Under the pieces are notes generated by a model, which saw only the letters and a program-made list of their open reading frames with translations, did not search any database and was not told the DNA's origin. Made by a program: the position numbers and the translations under genes. A DNA stretch of 64,000 bases, taken from contig JBNAIG010000026.1 of the NCBI GenBank assembly GCA_050031985.1, forward strand, positions 19,790 to 83,789, in the 5' to 3' direction. Shown here one piece after another: positions 49,351 to 57,846 of this stretch (position 1 is its first letter; each line of letters opens with the position of its first letter). Origin of the DNA: SZUA-368 sp028533045 (GTDB taxonomy: Bacteria; Spirochaetota; Spirochaetia; DSM-2461).

Positions 49351-50706
49351 ATGGCTTCAAGGAATGACTTCGCTTCGCCGGACATAACGAAAACCCTGCT
49401 AAAATATTCCTTTCCCACCATAATCATTACCACCGTACAGGCTCTTTACAGTATTGTCGATCGTATCTACATAGGAAAGGGCTTGGGAACTGACGCCCTG
49501 GCCGGTGTGACTCTGACCTTTCCTATTTTTATTCTCACCATTGCCATGGGGACTCTCTTTGGACAGGGGAGCGGGGCGGTCATTTCTCTAAAGCTGGGAG
49601 AGGGCAAGAAGGCTGAGGCCGAGAAGGCTCTGGGGACGACTTTTGTTCTCTATTTTCTTTTGGGATCAGCCGTGGCCGTAACGGGCGTGGTCCTGCTGGA
49701 TCCCATTCTCCGGCTTTTTGGGGCTACAAAGGTCACCTTGCCCTATGCCCGTCGTTACCTTGCCGTTTATCTTCCTTTTATGGCGGTCGATTTCATGGCC
49801 ATGGGAACCAACGGGACCATTCGCAGCGAGGGGAGTCCCCGGCTTGCCATGGTCATAGCTGTTTCCGGGACAGTCTTGAACATGCTTCTTGACCCGCTCT
49901 TTCTTTTTGTCTTTAAGTGGGGGGTGACAGGAGTGGCCTGGGCTACGGTTATTTGCCGGATTTTCACAGCCGCTGTTGTTCTTTATCATTTTGCCAGGGG
50001 TAAACGGCGCTACCTGAACCTCAAGCGCCGGAATCTTAGGATCAATCTGCCCCTGGCCAAAAAAATGATGGCCATAGGAACGGCCCCCTTTCTTTTTAAC
50101 GCAGCCACCGCCCTGGGGGGCATTTTTCATAACCGAATGCTTGTTGCCTATGGCGGGGATCGGGCCTTGGGCGCCTGGGGAGTGGTTATGAGTGTGTACA
50201 TGGTTATTCTGACTCCCGTTCGGGGTGTCCAGTTCGGCTCCCAGCCGCTTATGGGATACAACTATGGTGCGGGGAAGTACGATAGGGTGGGGAAAATTCA
50301 TGTAAGAACCTGTCTTCTTGCGGTTTCAATGTCCCTTGTGGGAGTGGCTGTTGTTCATCTTTTTGGGCAAGGCTTGGCCGGCTTTTTTAGCCGGGGCGAC
50401 GGAGAATTGGTCGCTATGGGCAGCCGGGCCCTGGTGATTTATACCTCCATGATGCCCTTTATGGCTATTCAGCTTATTTCGGTGGTCTATTTTCAATCGG
50501 TGGGAAAACCGCTACAGGCTATATTGCTTAACCTGGGGCAAAGCACTCTCTACTTTCTGATCCCTCTTTTCCTTCTGCCCCTGTTCTGGGGGCTCGATGG
50601 AGTTTGGGCTGCGGCCCCGGTGAGCCATTTTCTGGGAGGGCTCACGGGGATTCTTCTGGTTCTTCCGGAGCTAAGAAAACTTGGGGGAAAGTCGTTCTTT
50701 CCTTAA
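49351..50706 (+). CDS. MATE-family exporter of a different branch
   Basis: 451 residues, 12 membrane spans. N-terminus PDITKTLLKYSFPTIIITTV, IVDRIYIGKGLGTDALAGVT and AMGTLFGQGSGAVISLKLGE place it in the MepA-like MATE branch, distinct from the two paralogues at 25656 and 33681 (which have the GxGG-type loop in another form). Probable Na+- or H+-driven efflux pump. Monocistronic, with a promoter close to its start codon. Confidence 0.92.
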   Translation: MASRNDFASPDITKTLLKYSFPTIIITTVQALYSIVDRIYIGKGLGTDALAGVTLTFPIFILTIAMGTLFGQGSGAVISLKLGEGKKAEAEKALGTTFVLYFLLGSAVAVTGVVLLDPILRLFGATKVTLPYARRYLAVYLPFMAVDFMAMGTNGTIRSEGSPRLAMVIAVSGTVLNMLLDPLFLFVFKWGVTGVAWATVICRIFTAAVVLYHFARGKRRYLNLKRRNLRINLPLAKKMMAIGTAPFLFNAATALGGIFHNRMLVAYGGDRALGAWGVVMSVYMVILTPVRGVQFGSQPLMGYNYGAGKYDRVGKIHVRTCLLAVSMSLVGVAVVHLFGQGLAGFFSRGDGELVAMGSRALVIYTSMMPFMAIQLISVVYFQSVGKPLQAILLNLGQSTLYFLIPLFLLPLFWGLDGVWAAAPVSHFLGGLTGILLVLPELRKLGGKSFFP

Positions 50707-50720
50707 GCCCCTTTCCCCCT

Positions 50721-50854
50721 TTTTAGACTGGGATTTATGGGAATAATGGGATTATGAGTTAAGAACTCAGAAGTTTTCTTAATCCTTTTTATCCCTCTTC
50801 TCCCAGTGGGCCTTCTTCTTTTTTTAGATAGGGATTTATGGGAATTATGGGATT
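50721..50854 (+). repeat. Two 33-base direct repeats in a 150-base intergenic space
   Basis: TTTTAGACTGGGATTTATGG plus GAATAATGGGATT (50721-50753) recurs at 50822-50854 with three changes, 101 bases apart. The second copy abuts the stop codon of the DUF763 gene. Confidence 0.75.
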
Positions 50855-52087
50855 TTAAAATTCTAAAGATAATTGATCCGTTTTGGGGGGCTCCTCCGGC
50901 CCGCCGCATTCGGTCATTCCCCCGTATTTCCATGATTCGGCCCGCTCGTGGGCTATGACGGCCTCCACATCGGCCCGGGGATCCATGGTTTCTTCAATAT
51001 AGCGGCTAATTTGGGAGAGGGCGTTTAGGCTTTCCCGTCTTACCTGACCGTCTATCCGGCACTTGTTTACCGCCCGTTTCATAAAATTGATTCCCTCGTC
51101 GTACACTTTGAGGGGGACCGGGAAGGGGTGCCCGTCCTTACCGCCGTGGGCAAAGCTGAACCGGGCCGGGTCGTCGAATCGGGCGGGCTTGCCGTAGATT
51201 ACTTCGCTTACCAGGGCCAGGGATTGAACCGTACGGGGGCCGACTCCGTCCAGGAGGAGGGCGTCGGTAAAGCTCTGGCAACCCTTGTCATGGGCCAGGG
51301 CCAGTACGGCGCCCAGTCGTTCCGCATTAACATCGGAGGGGCGGACTTCATGGTGGGCGGGTAGGGAGAGGTGACGGGAGGGGCCCGCCAGGAGGGAGCC
51401 GATCTCCTTCCACTGGAGGCTCATCGGTTCGCCCATGAAAGACATGATGGAGTCGCGGGCTTCGTCGGCCCGTTTGTCCGAAAGATTCAGAAGGGAGCCC
51501 CGGTTGTCGCCCACCACGGCGGCATGGGGGTCGGAGACAAAGGACTGTACCTGAGGCGAATGCCAGTGGTAGCGCCGGGCAAAGGCGGTTTCCTGGTTCA
51601 TTCCCTGCTGCACCACGGCCCATTTTCCCCCGGGGGTAACAATAAAGTTGTGCTGATAGATCTGAAACCCATCCTGGAGGCAGTTATTATCCACCTTGGC
51701 GGTCAGTCGGCTTGCCCGGGCCAGTTCGTGCCCGTCCAGGCCGGTCTGCATACCAAACTCAAGCAGTTCCGACGGGGTTTGGCGGGAGTACTTTCCCCGG
51801 CCGCCGCATACGAGAAGCCCCAACTGACGGGCCTTGGGGTTTATGGCCTTTTTAAGGGCTCCCATGACGCTGGTGGTGATGCCCGACGAGTGCCAGTCCA
51901 TCCCCAGAACGGCGCCGAAGGATTGGAACCAGAAGGGGTCGCTTATGCGGCTGAGGAATTCATCGGGGCCGAATTCGTCCACTATGACTTCTGTAATGGC
52001 TCCTCCCTTGAGGGCCATGCGCGACGAGAGCCAGGCTGGCACCCGTCCGTGGTGTAGGGGCAGGTCAGCCGTTCCGGAGCGTTTCAT
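50855..52087 (-). CDS. DUF763 domain protein
   Basis: 410 residues when started at the ATG at 52087, where the family-typical opening MKRSGTADLPLHHGRVPAWL begins; TTGACT-N17-TATGTT ends seven bases before it, and the longer alternatives (ATG 52099, TTG 52123) would overlap that promoter. DUF763 runs through the first ~320 residues (GLLVCGGRGKYSRQTPSELL, VDNNCLQDGFQIYQHNFIVT, SFMGEPMSLQW), and LLLDGVGPRTVQSLALVSEV (~270) looks like a helix-hairpin-helix. Its biochemical activity is not established; the HhH suggests DNA. The family is known mainly from archaea and thermophiles, so it may have been acquired. Confidence 0.85.
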   Translation of the reverse strand: MKRSGTADLPLHHGRVPAWLSSRMALKGGAITEVIVDEFGPDEFLSRISDPFWFQSFGAVLGMDWHSSGITTSVMGALKKAINPKARQLGLLVCGGRGKYSRQTPSELLEFGMQTGLDGHELARASRLTAKVDNNCLQDGFQIYQHNFIVTPGGKWAVVQQGMNQETAFARRYHWHSPQVQSFVSDPHAAVVGDNRGSLLNLSDKRADEARDSIMSFMGEPMSLQWKEIGSLLAGPSRHLSLPAHHEVRPSDVNAERLGAVLALAHDKGCQSFTDALLLDGVGPRTVQSLALVSEVIYGKPARFDDPARFSFAHGGKDGHPFPVPLKVYDEGINFMKRAVNKCRIDGQVRRESLNALSQISRYIEETMDPRADVEAVIAHERAESWKYGGMTECGGPEEPPKTDQLSLEF

Positions 52088-52245
52088 GGTTCTAAACATA
52101 ATCTTAATGGGGGATTTAGTCAATTTTACGGGCTTCGTCTTGAAATTCTTCGTCTATTTTTGAATAATATACCTTATATGAAAGACGATGACCCTGGATC
52201 GGCCGAGGCGGATCCCTTTAGTTACGGCAAGTTGGGAGTCCGCCT

Positions 52246-53499
52246 GTGCTGACTCAGATAATTTTTATACTTATTCTTTTGCTCCTTTCGGGCTTCTTTT
52301 CTTCTTCCGAAACAGCGTTTACTTCTCTCACACCCTATCAGATAGAAGCTATGGAAAAGGAGAAGGGTTGGCGGGGCCGGTGGATTAAAATCCTCCACAG
52401 CCGCTCCGATATTCTTCTTACCACTCTCCTTATAGGGAATAATCTGGTGAATATAGGCGCTTCGGCCCTGGCTACGACCATCACTATAGCCCTCTGGGGC
52501 AGTCAGTTTATCGGCTATACAACCGGTGTGCTTACCCTGGTGGTCCTTGTCTTTTGTGAGGTGACTCCCAAGCAGTTGGCCTTGATTCACAACGAAGGAA
52601 TCGCCCTCTTCTCGGTAACTGTTATTTATTTCCTTTCCTTTCTTTTTCGTCCCCTCATTTGGATTGTTACCGCCATTAGTAACCTGCTCATTTCCCTTTT
52701 TTCCCGGGGTGAATCGGGCAAGCTGACTCTGGACGGCCTTCTTCATATGGTGAATATGGGGCGGGACATGGGAATTGTGGAAGACTACGAAAACCGCATG
52801 GTAAAGAAGGTTTTTACCATTAACGATACGCCGGTGCAGGCCATTATGACCCACCGGAAAGATGTCTTCTGTCTGAATCAGAAGAGCAGCATCCTTGATG
52901 TTTACGAAGAAATTATCGAAACCGGACGCTCCCGTGTGCCGGTCTATAAGAATAATACGGAAAATATTGTGGGGGTTGTGCTGGTTAGTGACCTTATTAA
53001 GGCCATGATTAATGCCGACTCGGCGGCCCGATCCCTCAAGCTTAAGGACCTGATGATAGAGCCTCTCTTCGTTCCGGAAAACCAGAAGGTAAACGACCTT
53101 TTTAATCAGTTTAAGGACGCCAAAGTCAAAATGGCTGTTGTCCTTGATGAGTATGGCGGATTGGCTGGAGTTGTAAGTCAGCAGGATGTGGTGGAAGAGA
53201 TATTCGGTTCCCTCTCCGACGAAGAGGAAGAGCGGGAAGGGGATAAAATCCACAAAACCGGTAATCAGTGCTGGGAGCTTCAGGGAGATACGGATTTCTT
53301 TGAGATTCAAGAGGTCCTGGGCCTTGAGCTGGACCACGACAAGGATACGATGACTCTGGGAGGCTACCTCATTGATCAGTGGGGGGAGATCCCCGTGACC
53401 GGTGCTTCTATTCGTCTGGATGAAGGGTTTTATCGGGTGGTGGAGGCGGAAAACAACCGCATTGTCCGGGTGGAATTTACTTCGGCCCCCAAGGGGTAG
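52246..53499 (+). CDS. CorC/CNNM-type membrane protein (DUF21, CBS pair, CorC_HlyC)
   Basis: 417 residues starting at a GTG. The DUF21/CNNM domain spans ~1-175 with three to four membrane helices (IIFILILLLLSGFFSSSETA first), two CBS domains follow (TPVQAIMTHRKDVFCLNQKS, IEPLFVPENQKVNDLFNQFK; ~195-320), then a CorC_HlyC transporter-associated domain at the end (DEYGGLAGVVSQQDVVEEIF precedes it). The family is linked to Mg2+ or Co2+ efflux and Mg2+ homeostasis. Divergent from the DUF763 gene. Confidence 0.9.
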   Translation: MLTQIIFILILLLLSGFFSSSETAFTSLTPYQIEAMEKEKGWRGRWIKILHSRSDILLTTLLIGNNLVNIGASALATTITIALWGSQFIGYTTGVLTLVVLVFCEVTPKQLALIHNEGIALFSVTVIYFLSFLFRPLIWIVTAISNLLISLFSRGESGKLTLDGLLHMVNMGRDMGIVEDYENRMVKKVFTINDTPVQAIMTHRKDVFCLNQKSSILDVYEEIIETGRSRVPVYKNNTENIVGVVLVSDLIKAMINADSAARSLKLKDLMIEPLFVPENQKVNDLFNQFKDAKVKMAVVLDEYGGLAGVVSQQDVVEEIFGSLSDEEEEREGDKIHKTGNQCWELQGDTDFFEIQEVLGLELDHDKDTMTLGGYLIDQWGEIPVTGASIRLDEGFYRVVEAENNRIVRVEFTSAPKG

Positions 53500-53503
53500 T
53501 TAT

Positions 53504-53542
53504 AAAAAAAAGGAAGGGCGGAGTCAACGAAACCGCCCTTCC
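53504..53542 (-). terminator. Terminator of eda-kdgK
   Basis: GGAAGGGCGG and CCGCCCTTCC form a perfect ten-pair stem; the eight A residues at 53504-53511 become a T run on the minus strand. Confidence 0.9.
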
Positions 53543-53573
53543 CGGAAGATATAAATGGCAAAAACCTTAGTGG

Positions 53574-54629
53574 CTATCTCTGTACACGACCGGAGCCGTC
53601 ACCGCCCATAAGATTTTCTATCTCTGTTCTGGAAGATCGGTTGTAGTCACCCAGGATGGAGTGCTTGAGGCAGCTTGCTGCAACAGCGTATTCCAGGGAG
53701 TCTTCGATCTTTTCGTAGCTTAACAGCCCGGAAATGATTCCGCCGGAAAAGCTGTCACCACCACCTACTCTGTCGAGGATGTTGTGGATTTCGTACTTCT
53801 TGCTGTGGTAGAAGGTGTTTCTATCGTTGATACAAGCGCTCCAGCCGTTGTGGTTGGCGGAGTGGCTTTCTCTCAGTGTGATAGCGATGCAGGAAGCAGT
53901 GGGGTAGGCTTCGAGCATTTTGTCGGTAAGCTTCTTGTAGTGATCCAGGTTCAGTTCACCGGACTCAACTTCAATACCTTCTACTTCAATACCAAGAGAC
54001 TTCTGGCAGTCTTCTTCGTTGGCGATGATTACGTCAACGTACTTAACCAGGTCGCCCATTACTTCGGGAGCGGTCTTACCGTACTTCCAGAGCTTCTTTC
54101 TGAAGTTCAGGTCCATAGAAACAATGATGCCTCTTTTCTTGGCTTCTTCCATCGCTTTGAGGGAGAGCTCGGCACCGGTTTCGGAAACGGCGGGGGTAAT
54201 ACCGGTGATGTGGAACCATCCGGCGTCGGCGAAAACTTCGTCCCAGTTAAAATCGCTGGCCTTTGCTTCGGCGATAGCGGAGTTGGCTCTGTCGTAAACA
54301 ACAGTACTGGGTCTCTGGTTTGTTCCGGTTTCCAGGAAGTAGATACCGATTCTGTCACCCTGACGGATGATGCGGGAGGTATCAACGCCGAGGCCTCGCA
54401 TTTCGTTGATGCAGGACTGGGCGATAGCGTTATCGGGGAGGGCGGATACGAAGGCAGAGTTAAGACCCTGCATAGCCAGAGAAACGGCTACGTTAGCTTC
54501 TCCACCACCAAAAGTAGCTTCGAGGGAGGGGGACTGGAAGAACCGCTCGTTAGCAGGGCTCTTGAGTCTGAGCATGATTTCGCCCAGGGTTACAACTTTC
54601 TTGTCTCTTAAATTGGTATATGTTGCCAT
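53574..54629 (-). CDS. kdgK: 2-dehydro-3-deoxygluconokinase (PfkB family)
   Basis: 351 residues. It phosphorylates KDG to KDPG. PfkB pattern: VTLGEIMLRLKSP at the start (substrate pocket), FGGGEANVAVSLAMQGL (~41), the region IYFLETGTNQRPSTVVYDRA, and the catalytic/anion-hole segment DRVGGGDSFSGGIISGLL (~288, Asp in GGGDSF). The EIMLRL opening is characteristic of KdgK among ribokinases. It is downstream of eda on the same strand; together they convert KDG to pyruvate and glyceraldehyde 3-phosphate. Confidence 0.92.
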   Translation of the reverse strand: MATYTNLRDKKVVTLGEIMLRLKSPANERFFQSPSLEATFGGGEANVAVSLAMQGLNSAFVSALPDNAIAQSCINEMRGLGVDTSRIIRQGDRIGIYFLETGTNQRPSTVVYDRANSAIAEAKASDFNWDEVFADAGWFHITGITPAVSETGAELSLKAMEEAKKRGIIVSMDLNFRKKLWKYGKTAPEVMGDLVKYVDVIIANEEDCQKSLGIEVEGIEVESGELNLDHYKKLTDKMLEAYPTASCIAITLRESHSANHNGWSACINDRNTFYHSKKYEIHNILDRVGGGDSFSGGIISGLLSYEKIEDSLEYAVAASCLKHSILGDYNRSSRTEIENLMGGDGSGRVQR

Positions 54630-54657
54630 GTTTAAAATCCTTTATTCTATCTATCGT

Positions 54658-55290
54658 TTAGTTTAAAGCTGCCAGAGCTTCTTTTACCAGAGCTTCGATC
54701 TTGTCGAATTCACCGGCGCTGATCAGGTCTTTCTTACACATCCAGCTTCCGCCGCAAGCGATTACGTTGGGCAGGGCCAGGTAGTCGTTTACATTACCGG
54801 GGTTGATTCCGCCGGTAGGCATAATGCGCAGGTTGGGGTAAACGGCGTTCATTGCTTTAAGCATTCCCACTCCACCGGCATTTTCGGCGGGGAAAAACTT
54901 GAGTACGTCAAGTCCCATTGCCATGGCCTGCTCCGCTTCGGAGGGTGAGTTGATACCGGGAACCATAATCTGTCCCTTGTCCATGGCGTATTTTACGTTT
55001 ACCGGGTTGAAACCGGGGCTAACAATAAATGCGGCACCCGCATCGGCAGCAGTGTCGATCTGTTCTTTTGTAAGAACGGTTCCGGCACCCAGAAGTACTT
55101 CGGGCATCTCTTTCTTAAGCAGTCTGATAGCGTCGGCAGCAGCGGGGCTTCTAAAGGTTACTTCCGCTACGGGGAGTCCACCCTTTACAAGAGCTTCTCC
55201 AAGGGGAAGAATTTCTTCCGCTTTTTCTACGACGATTACCGGAACGAGCCGGCACTGTTTCAGGGCTTCTACTAACTTTTCCTTATCCAT
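54658..55290 (-). CDS. eda: KDPG/KHG aldolase
   Basis: 210 residues from the ATG at 55290, which has GAGG upstream; a longer frame to 55371 would cover the promoter and operator. Catalytic features: VAEVTFRSPAAADAIRLL (Glu ~40), VSPGFNPVNVKYAMDKGQ, and the Schiff-base Lys in GLDVLKFFPAENAGG (~128). It cleaves KDPG to pyruvate and glyceraldehyde 3-phosphate. The gene leads the eda-kdgK operon for hexuronate/gluconate breakdown, with a KdgR-like palindrome upstream. The TRAP transporter elsewhere in the window might supply the substrate, which is conjecture. Confidence 0.93.
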   Translation of the reverse strand: MDKEKLVEALKQCRLVPVIVVEKAEEILPLGEALVKGGLPVAEVTFRSPAAADAIRLLKKEMPEVLLGAGTVLTKEQIDTAADAGAAFIVSPGFNPVNVKYAMDKGQIMVPGINSPSEAEQAMAMGLDVLKFFPAENAGGVGMLKAMNAVYPNLRIMPTGGINPGNVNDYLALPNVIACGGSWMCKKDLISAGEFDKIEALVKEALAALN

Positions 55291-55321
55291 CAATTCCTCG
55301 CAAGGTTCTTTTATGAGAGCC

Positions 55322-55350
55322 ATTCTATAACGGTTCCATTTATCTGTCAA
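55322..55350 (-). promoter_or_regulatory. Sigma-70 promoter of eda-kdgK
   Basis: Minus strand TTGACA (55345-55350), 17-base spacer, TAGAAT (55322-55327), 32 bases before the eda ATG. Confidence 0.85.
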
Positions 55351-55355
55351 CAAAA

Positions 55356-55370
55356 TGAAACGGCGTTTCA
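55356..55370. promoter_or_regulatory. KdgR-like operator TGAAACGGCGTTTCA
   Basis: A 15-bp palindrome matching the TGAAAC-N3-GTTTCA pattern of KdgR/UxuR-type boxes, five bases upstream of the eda -35. No matching regulator gene is in the window. Confidence 0.7.
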
Positions 55371-55449
55371 AAAAAAAGACGGAATATTTCTTGACTTTCC
55401 AAATAAAATGATTATAAGCGGGATATTCCCCAAAATCTTCTCTACCGGC

Positions 55450-55478
55450 TTGTCATTATAAAGAAAAATCTATATATT
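55450..55478 (+). promoter_or_regulatory. Promoter of nrdJ
   Basis: TTGTCA (55450-55455), 17 bases, TATATT (55473-55478). A second, more distal pair TTGACT-N16-TATAAG lies at 55391-55418. Confidence 0.6.
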
Positions 55479-55486
55479 TCGCCATA

Positions 55487-55502
55487 ACACTACATATAGT
55501 AC
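55487..55502 (+). promoter_or_regulatory. Candidate NrdR box at the nrdJ promoter
   Basis: ACACTACATATAGTAC matches the NrdR consensus (ACACWAYATATWGTGT-like) at about 14 of 16 positions and lies at the expected transcription start. A weaker half-match (55467-55482) overlaps the -10 box. Normal NrdR boxes come in pairs about 31 bp apart; this spacing is 20, so the call is tentative. Confidence 0.55.
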
Positions 55503-55547
55503 GATGAAAAGTCGATAAAATAGAAAGAGCACTATGGGAGGTGCGTT

Positions 55548-57788
55548 ATGATTAAATGGGAACAGCCCCTGAGCGAAGAAATATTCAGAACCAAATATAT
55601 GTTAAACGGAGAAAAGGCTCCCGAGGACGTTTTTAGGGGCGTTGCCCGGGAAATTGCCTCCGTAGAGAAGGATAGAGCCCACTGGGAAGAGCGTTTTCAT
55701 GAGGAAATCGTCTCGGGCCGTCTTATTCCCGCCGGTAGAATCCTGGCCAATGCCCGGCCGGAGAGTCCCATGAAAAATTACAATAACTGTTTTACCATCG
55801 ATATCGAAGATTCCATGGAGAAAATTTATGACTCTCTTAAAGAGGATGCCGTCATCAGCAAAATGGGGGGAGGAGTCGGTTTTGATGTCTCCAAACTGCG
55901 CCCCAAGGATGAACTTCTTTCCAAAGGGGGCGCATCTTCCGGTCCTCTCTCCTTTTTGAATATCTTTGACCAGTCCGCCAAGACCATTATGACCGGCGGC
56001 TATCGTCGGTCCGCCCATATTGCTTTGATGGATATTAGCCATCCCGATGTGGAGGAGTTTATCACCGCCAAACAGGGGGATCAGAACAAACAGCTGACTC
56101 AGTTCAACATCTCCGTGAAGGTGAGCGATGCTTTTATGAAGGCCGTTGAGGCCGATGCCGACTGGGATCTGGTTCATGACGGAAAGGTCTATCGTACGGT
56201 TAAGGCCCGTGACCTTTATGACAAGCTGGCCAAGAACAGTTACATCCACAACGAACCGGGCATCTTTTACGGCGACCGGGTAGAGCAGTACAACAACGGT
56301 TACTGGGCCTTTAAAATGGACCGGGTAAACCCCTGTGGTGAGCTGGTTATGCCCTCCTATTCCCTCTGCTGTCTCTCTTCCATAAATCTGGGGGCCTTTG
56401 TGGTGAATCCCTTTACGGAAGAGGCCTATTTTGATTTTGACGCCTTTAGGGAGACTGTGGCAGTGGGAATCCGTTTTCTGGACAATGTGCTGGACGTGAC
56501 CGCCTATCCCCTCAAGAAAATAGAGGACTTTTCCCGTCAGTGGCGGCGCATCGGTTTGGGATTTACCGCATTGGGCGATACCCTGGCCATGCTTCAGCTG
56601 CCCTACGGTTCGGAAGATTCCATCATTAAGGCCGGGGAAATTGCGAAAGCTCTGCGGGATGCGTCCTATTTGGCCTCTTGTGACCTGGCCGAGGAGAAGG
56701 GGGCTTTTTCCGCCTTTGACGGGGAGAAAATCCTTGAAGCTGAATTCATCAAGACCTTGCCCCAAGAGATCCGGGAGCGCATTGGTAAAGTCGGGCTCCG
56801 CAATATCCAGATGAACACCGTAGCACCCACGGGGACCATCTCTCTTTCGGTGGGACAGAACTGTTCCAGCGGGATCGAGCCGATTTTTGCCCTTCAGTAC
56901 GACCGGAATATCCGCACCGGCAACGGGGACGAAACCAGAAAGGAAACCGTTTACGATCGGGCCTGGCTACTATACAAGGAACAGAACCCTCAAGCTACCC
57001 AGGAAACTAAACCGGACTACTTCTCCACCACCGTAGAGATAGACCCTTACCGTTCCATCGATCTCCAGGCGGCGGTCCAGAAATATGTGGACCACAGTAT
57101 CTCCAAGACCCTCAATCTACCCATGGGAACCGATTTTGAGGAGTACAAAAATCTTTTCTCCTACGCCTTTAACCGGGGGCTTAAGGGGTTTACCACCTTC
57201 AATCCGGAAGGAAGCATGAAGGGGATTCTGGAGTATCGGGAGGAGAAGAAGAAAACCCGCATTAACCGGGAGCTGGCTCCGGAAAGACCGGCCGAACTAA
57301 CTGCCCACGTTAACCGAATCAAGGCGGACGGACGGAGCCGACTGATTGTGACCGGAATCCTTAAGGGGAGCCTCTATGAGCTTTTCTGTATTGACGAGCC
57401 GGAAGAGCAGTTTCCCGTGGCCGACAAGGCGGAAGGGAAGGTCATCAAGGTTCAGTCCGGCCGTTACGACCTTCATGTGGAGGGGGAAAAGCCCTTTGTT
57501 CTGGAAGATTTCACCAACGCCTACGACTCCACCGACAGCTCTTTGGCCCGGTTTATTTCCATGTCTCTCCGCCACGGGACTCCGCTGCAATTCATCGTGA
57601 ATCAGCTGACCCGTGACAAAAACTTTATTGGCTTTGAACGGACCGTTTCCCGGGTCATAAAAGGATATATCCAGGATGGAGAAGAGGTCGTGGCCGGCGA
57701 AAAAGAGTGCCCCGACTGCAGCTCGGGCCTGGTTTTTCGCGATGGCTGCGTAACCTGCCCCGATTGCGGCTGGTCCAAATGCTCCTAG
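55548..57788 (+). CDS. nrdJ: Adenosylcobalamin-dependent ribonucleotide reductase (class II)
   Basis: 746 residues. It makes dNTPs or dNDPs from ribonucleotides using coenzyme B12, independent of oxygen. N-terminal cap with AGRILANARPESPMKNYNNC; catalytic barrel with GGGVGFDVSKLRP, the NPCGELVMPSYSLCCLSSIN loop with the active-site Cys, and APTGTISLSVGQNCSSGIEP; a C-terminal Cys-rich tail ECPDCSSGLVFRDGC and TCPDCGWSKCS, typical of the NrdJ type with a zinc-ribbon-like end and the reducing Cys pair. No radical-subunit gene is adjacent, as expected. GGGAGG precedes the ATG. Confidence 0.94.
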   Translation: MIKWEQPLSEEIFRTKYMLNGEKAPEDVFRGVAREIASVEKDRAHWEERFHEEIVSGRLIPAGRILANARPESPMKNYNNCFTIDIEDSMEKIYDSLKEDAVISKMGGGVGFDVSKLRPKDELLSKGGASSGPLSFLNIFDQSAKTIMTGGYRRSAHIALMDISHPDVEEFITAKQGDQNKQLTQFNISVKVSDAFMKAVEADADWDLVHDGKVYRTVKARDLYDKLAKNSYIHNEPGIFYGDRVEQYNNGYWAFKMDRVNPCGELVMPSYSLCCLSSINLGAFVVNPFTEEAYFDFDAFRETVAVGIRFLDNVLDVTAYPLKKIEDFSRQWRRIGLGFTALGDTLAMLQLPYGSEDSIIKAGEIAKALRDASYLASCDLAEEKGAFSAFDGEKILEAEFIKTLPQEIRERIGKVGLRNIQMNTVAPTGTISLSVGQNCSSGIEPIFALQYDRNIRTGNGDETRKETVYDRAWLLYKEQNPQATQETKPDYFSTTVEIDPYRSIDLQAAVQKYVDHSISKTLNLPMGTDFEEYKNLFSYAFNRGLKGFTTFNPEGSMKGILEYREEKKKTRINRELAPERPAELTAHVNRIKADGRSRLIVTGILKGSLYELFCIDEPEEQFPVADKAEGKVIKVQSGRYDLHVEGEKPFVLEDFTNAYDSTDSSLARFISMSLRHGTPLQFIVNQLTRDKNFIGFERTVSRVIKGYIQDGEEVVAGEKECPDCSSGLVFRDGCVTCPDCGWSKCS

Positions 57789-57846
57789 TACGTAATTGAC
57801 AAAGAGGGGCTTGAATCCTAAAATTGGCAGGAAAAAGGAGAGAATT

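Noticed and set aside
55372..55547. A cobalamin riboswitch before the B12-dependent reductase
   Set aside because: The leader is short and AT-rich and lacks the B12-box sequence and the required folded core.
55602..56765. A 387-residue minus-strand frame inside nrdJ
   Set aside because: Shadow of the strongly conserved nrdJ frame, with no SD and no recognisable motif.
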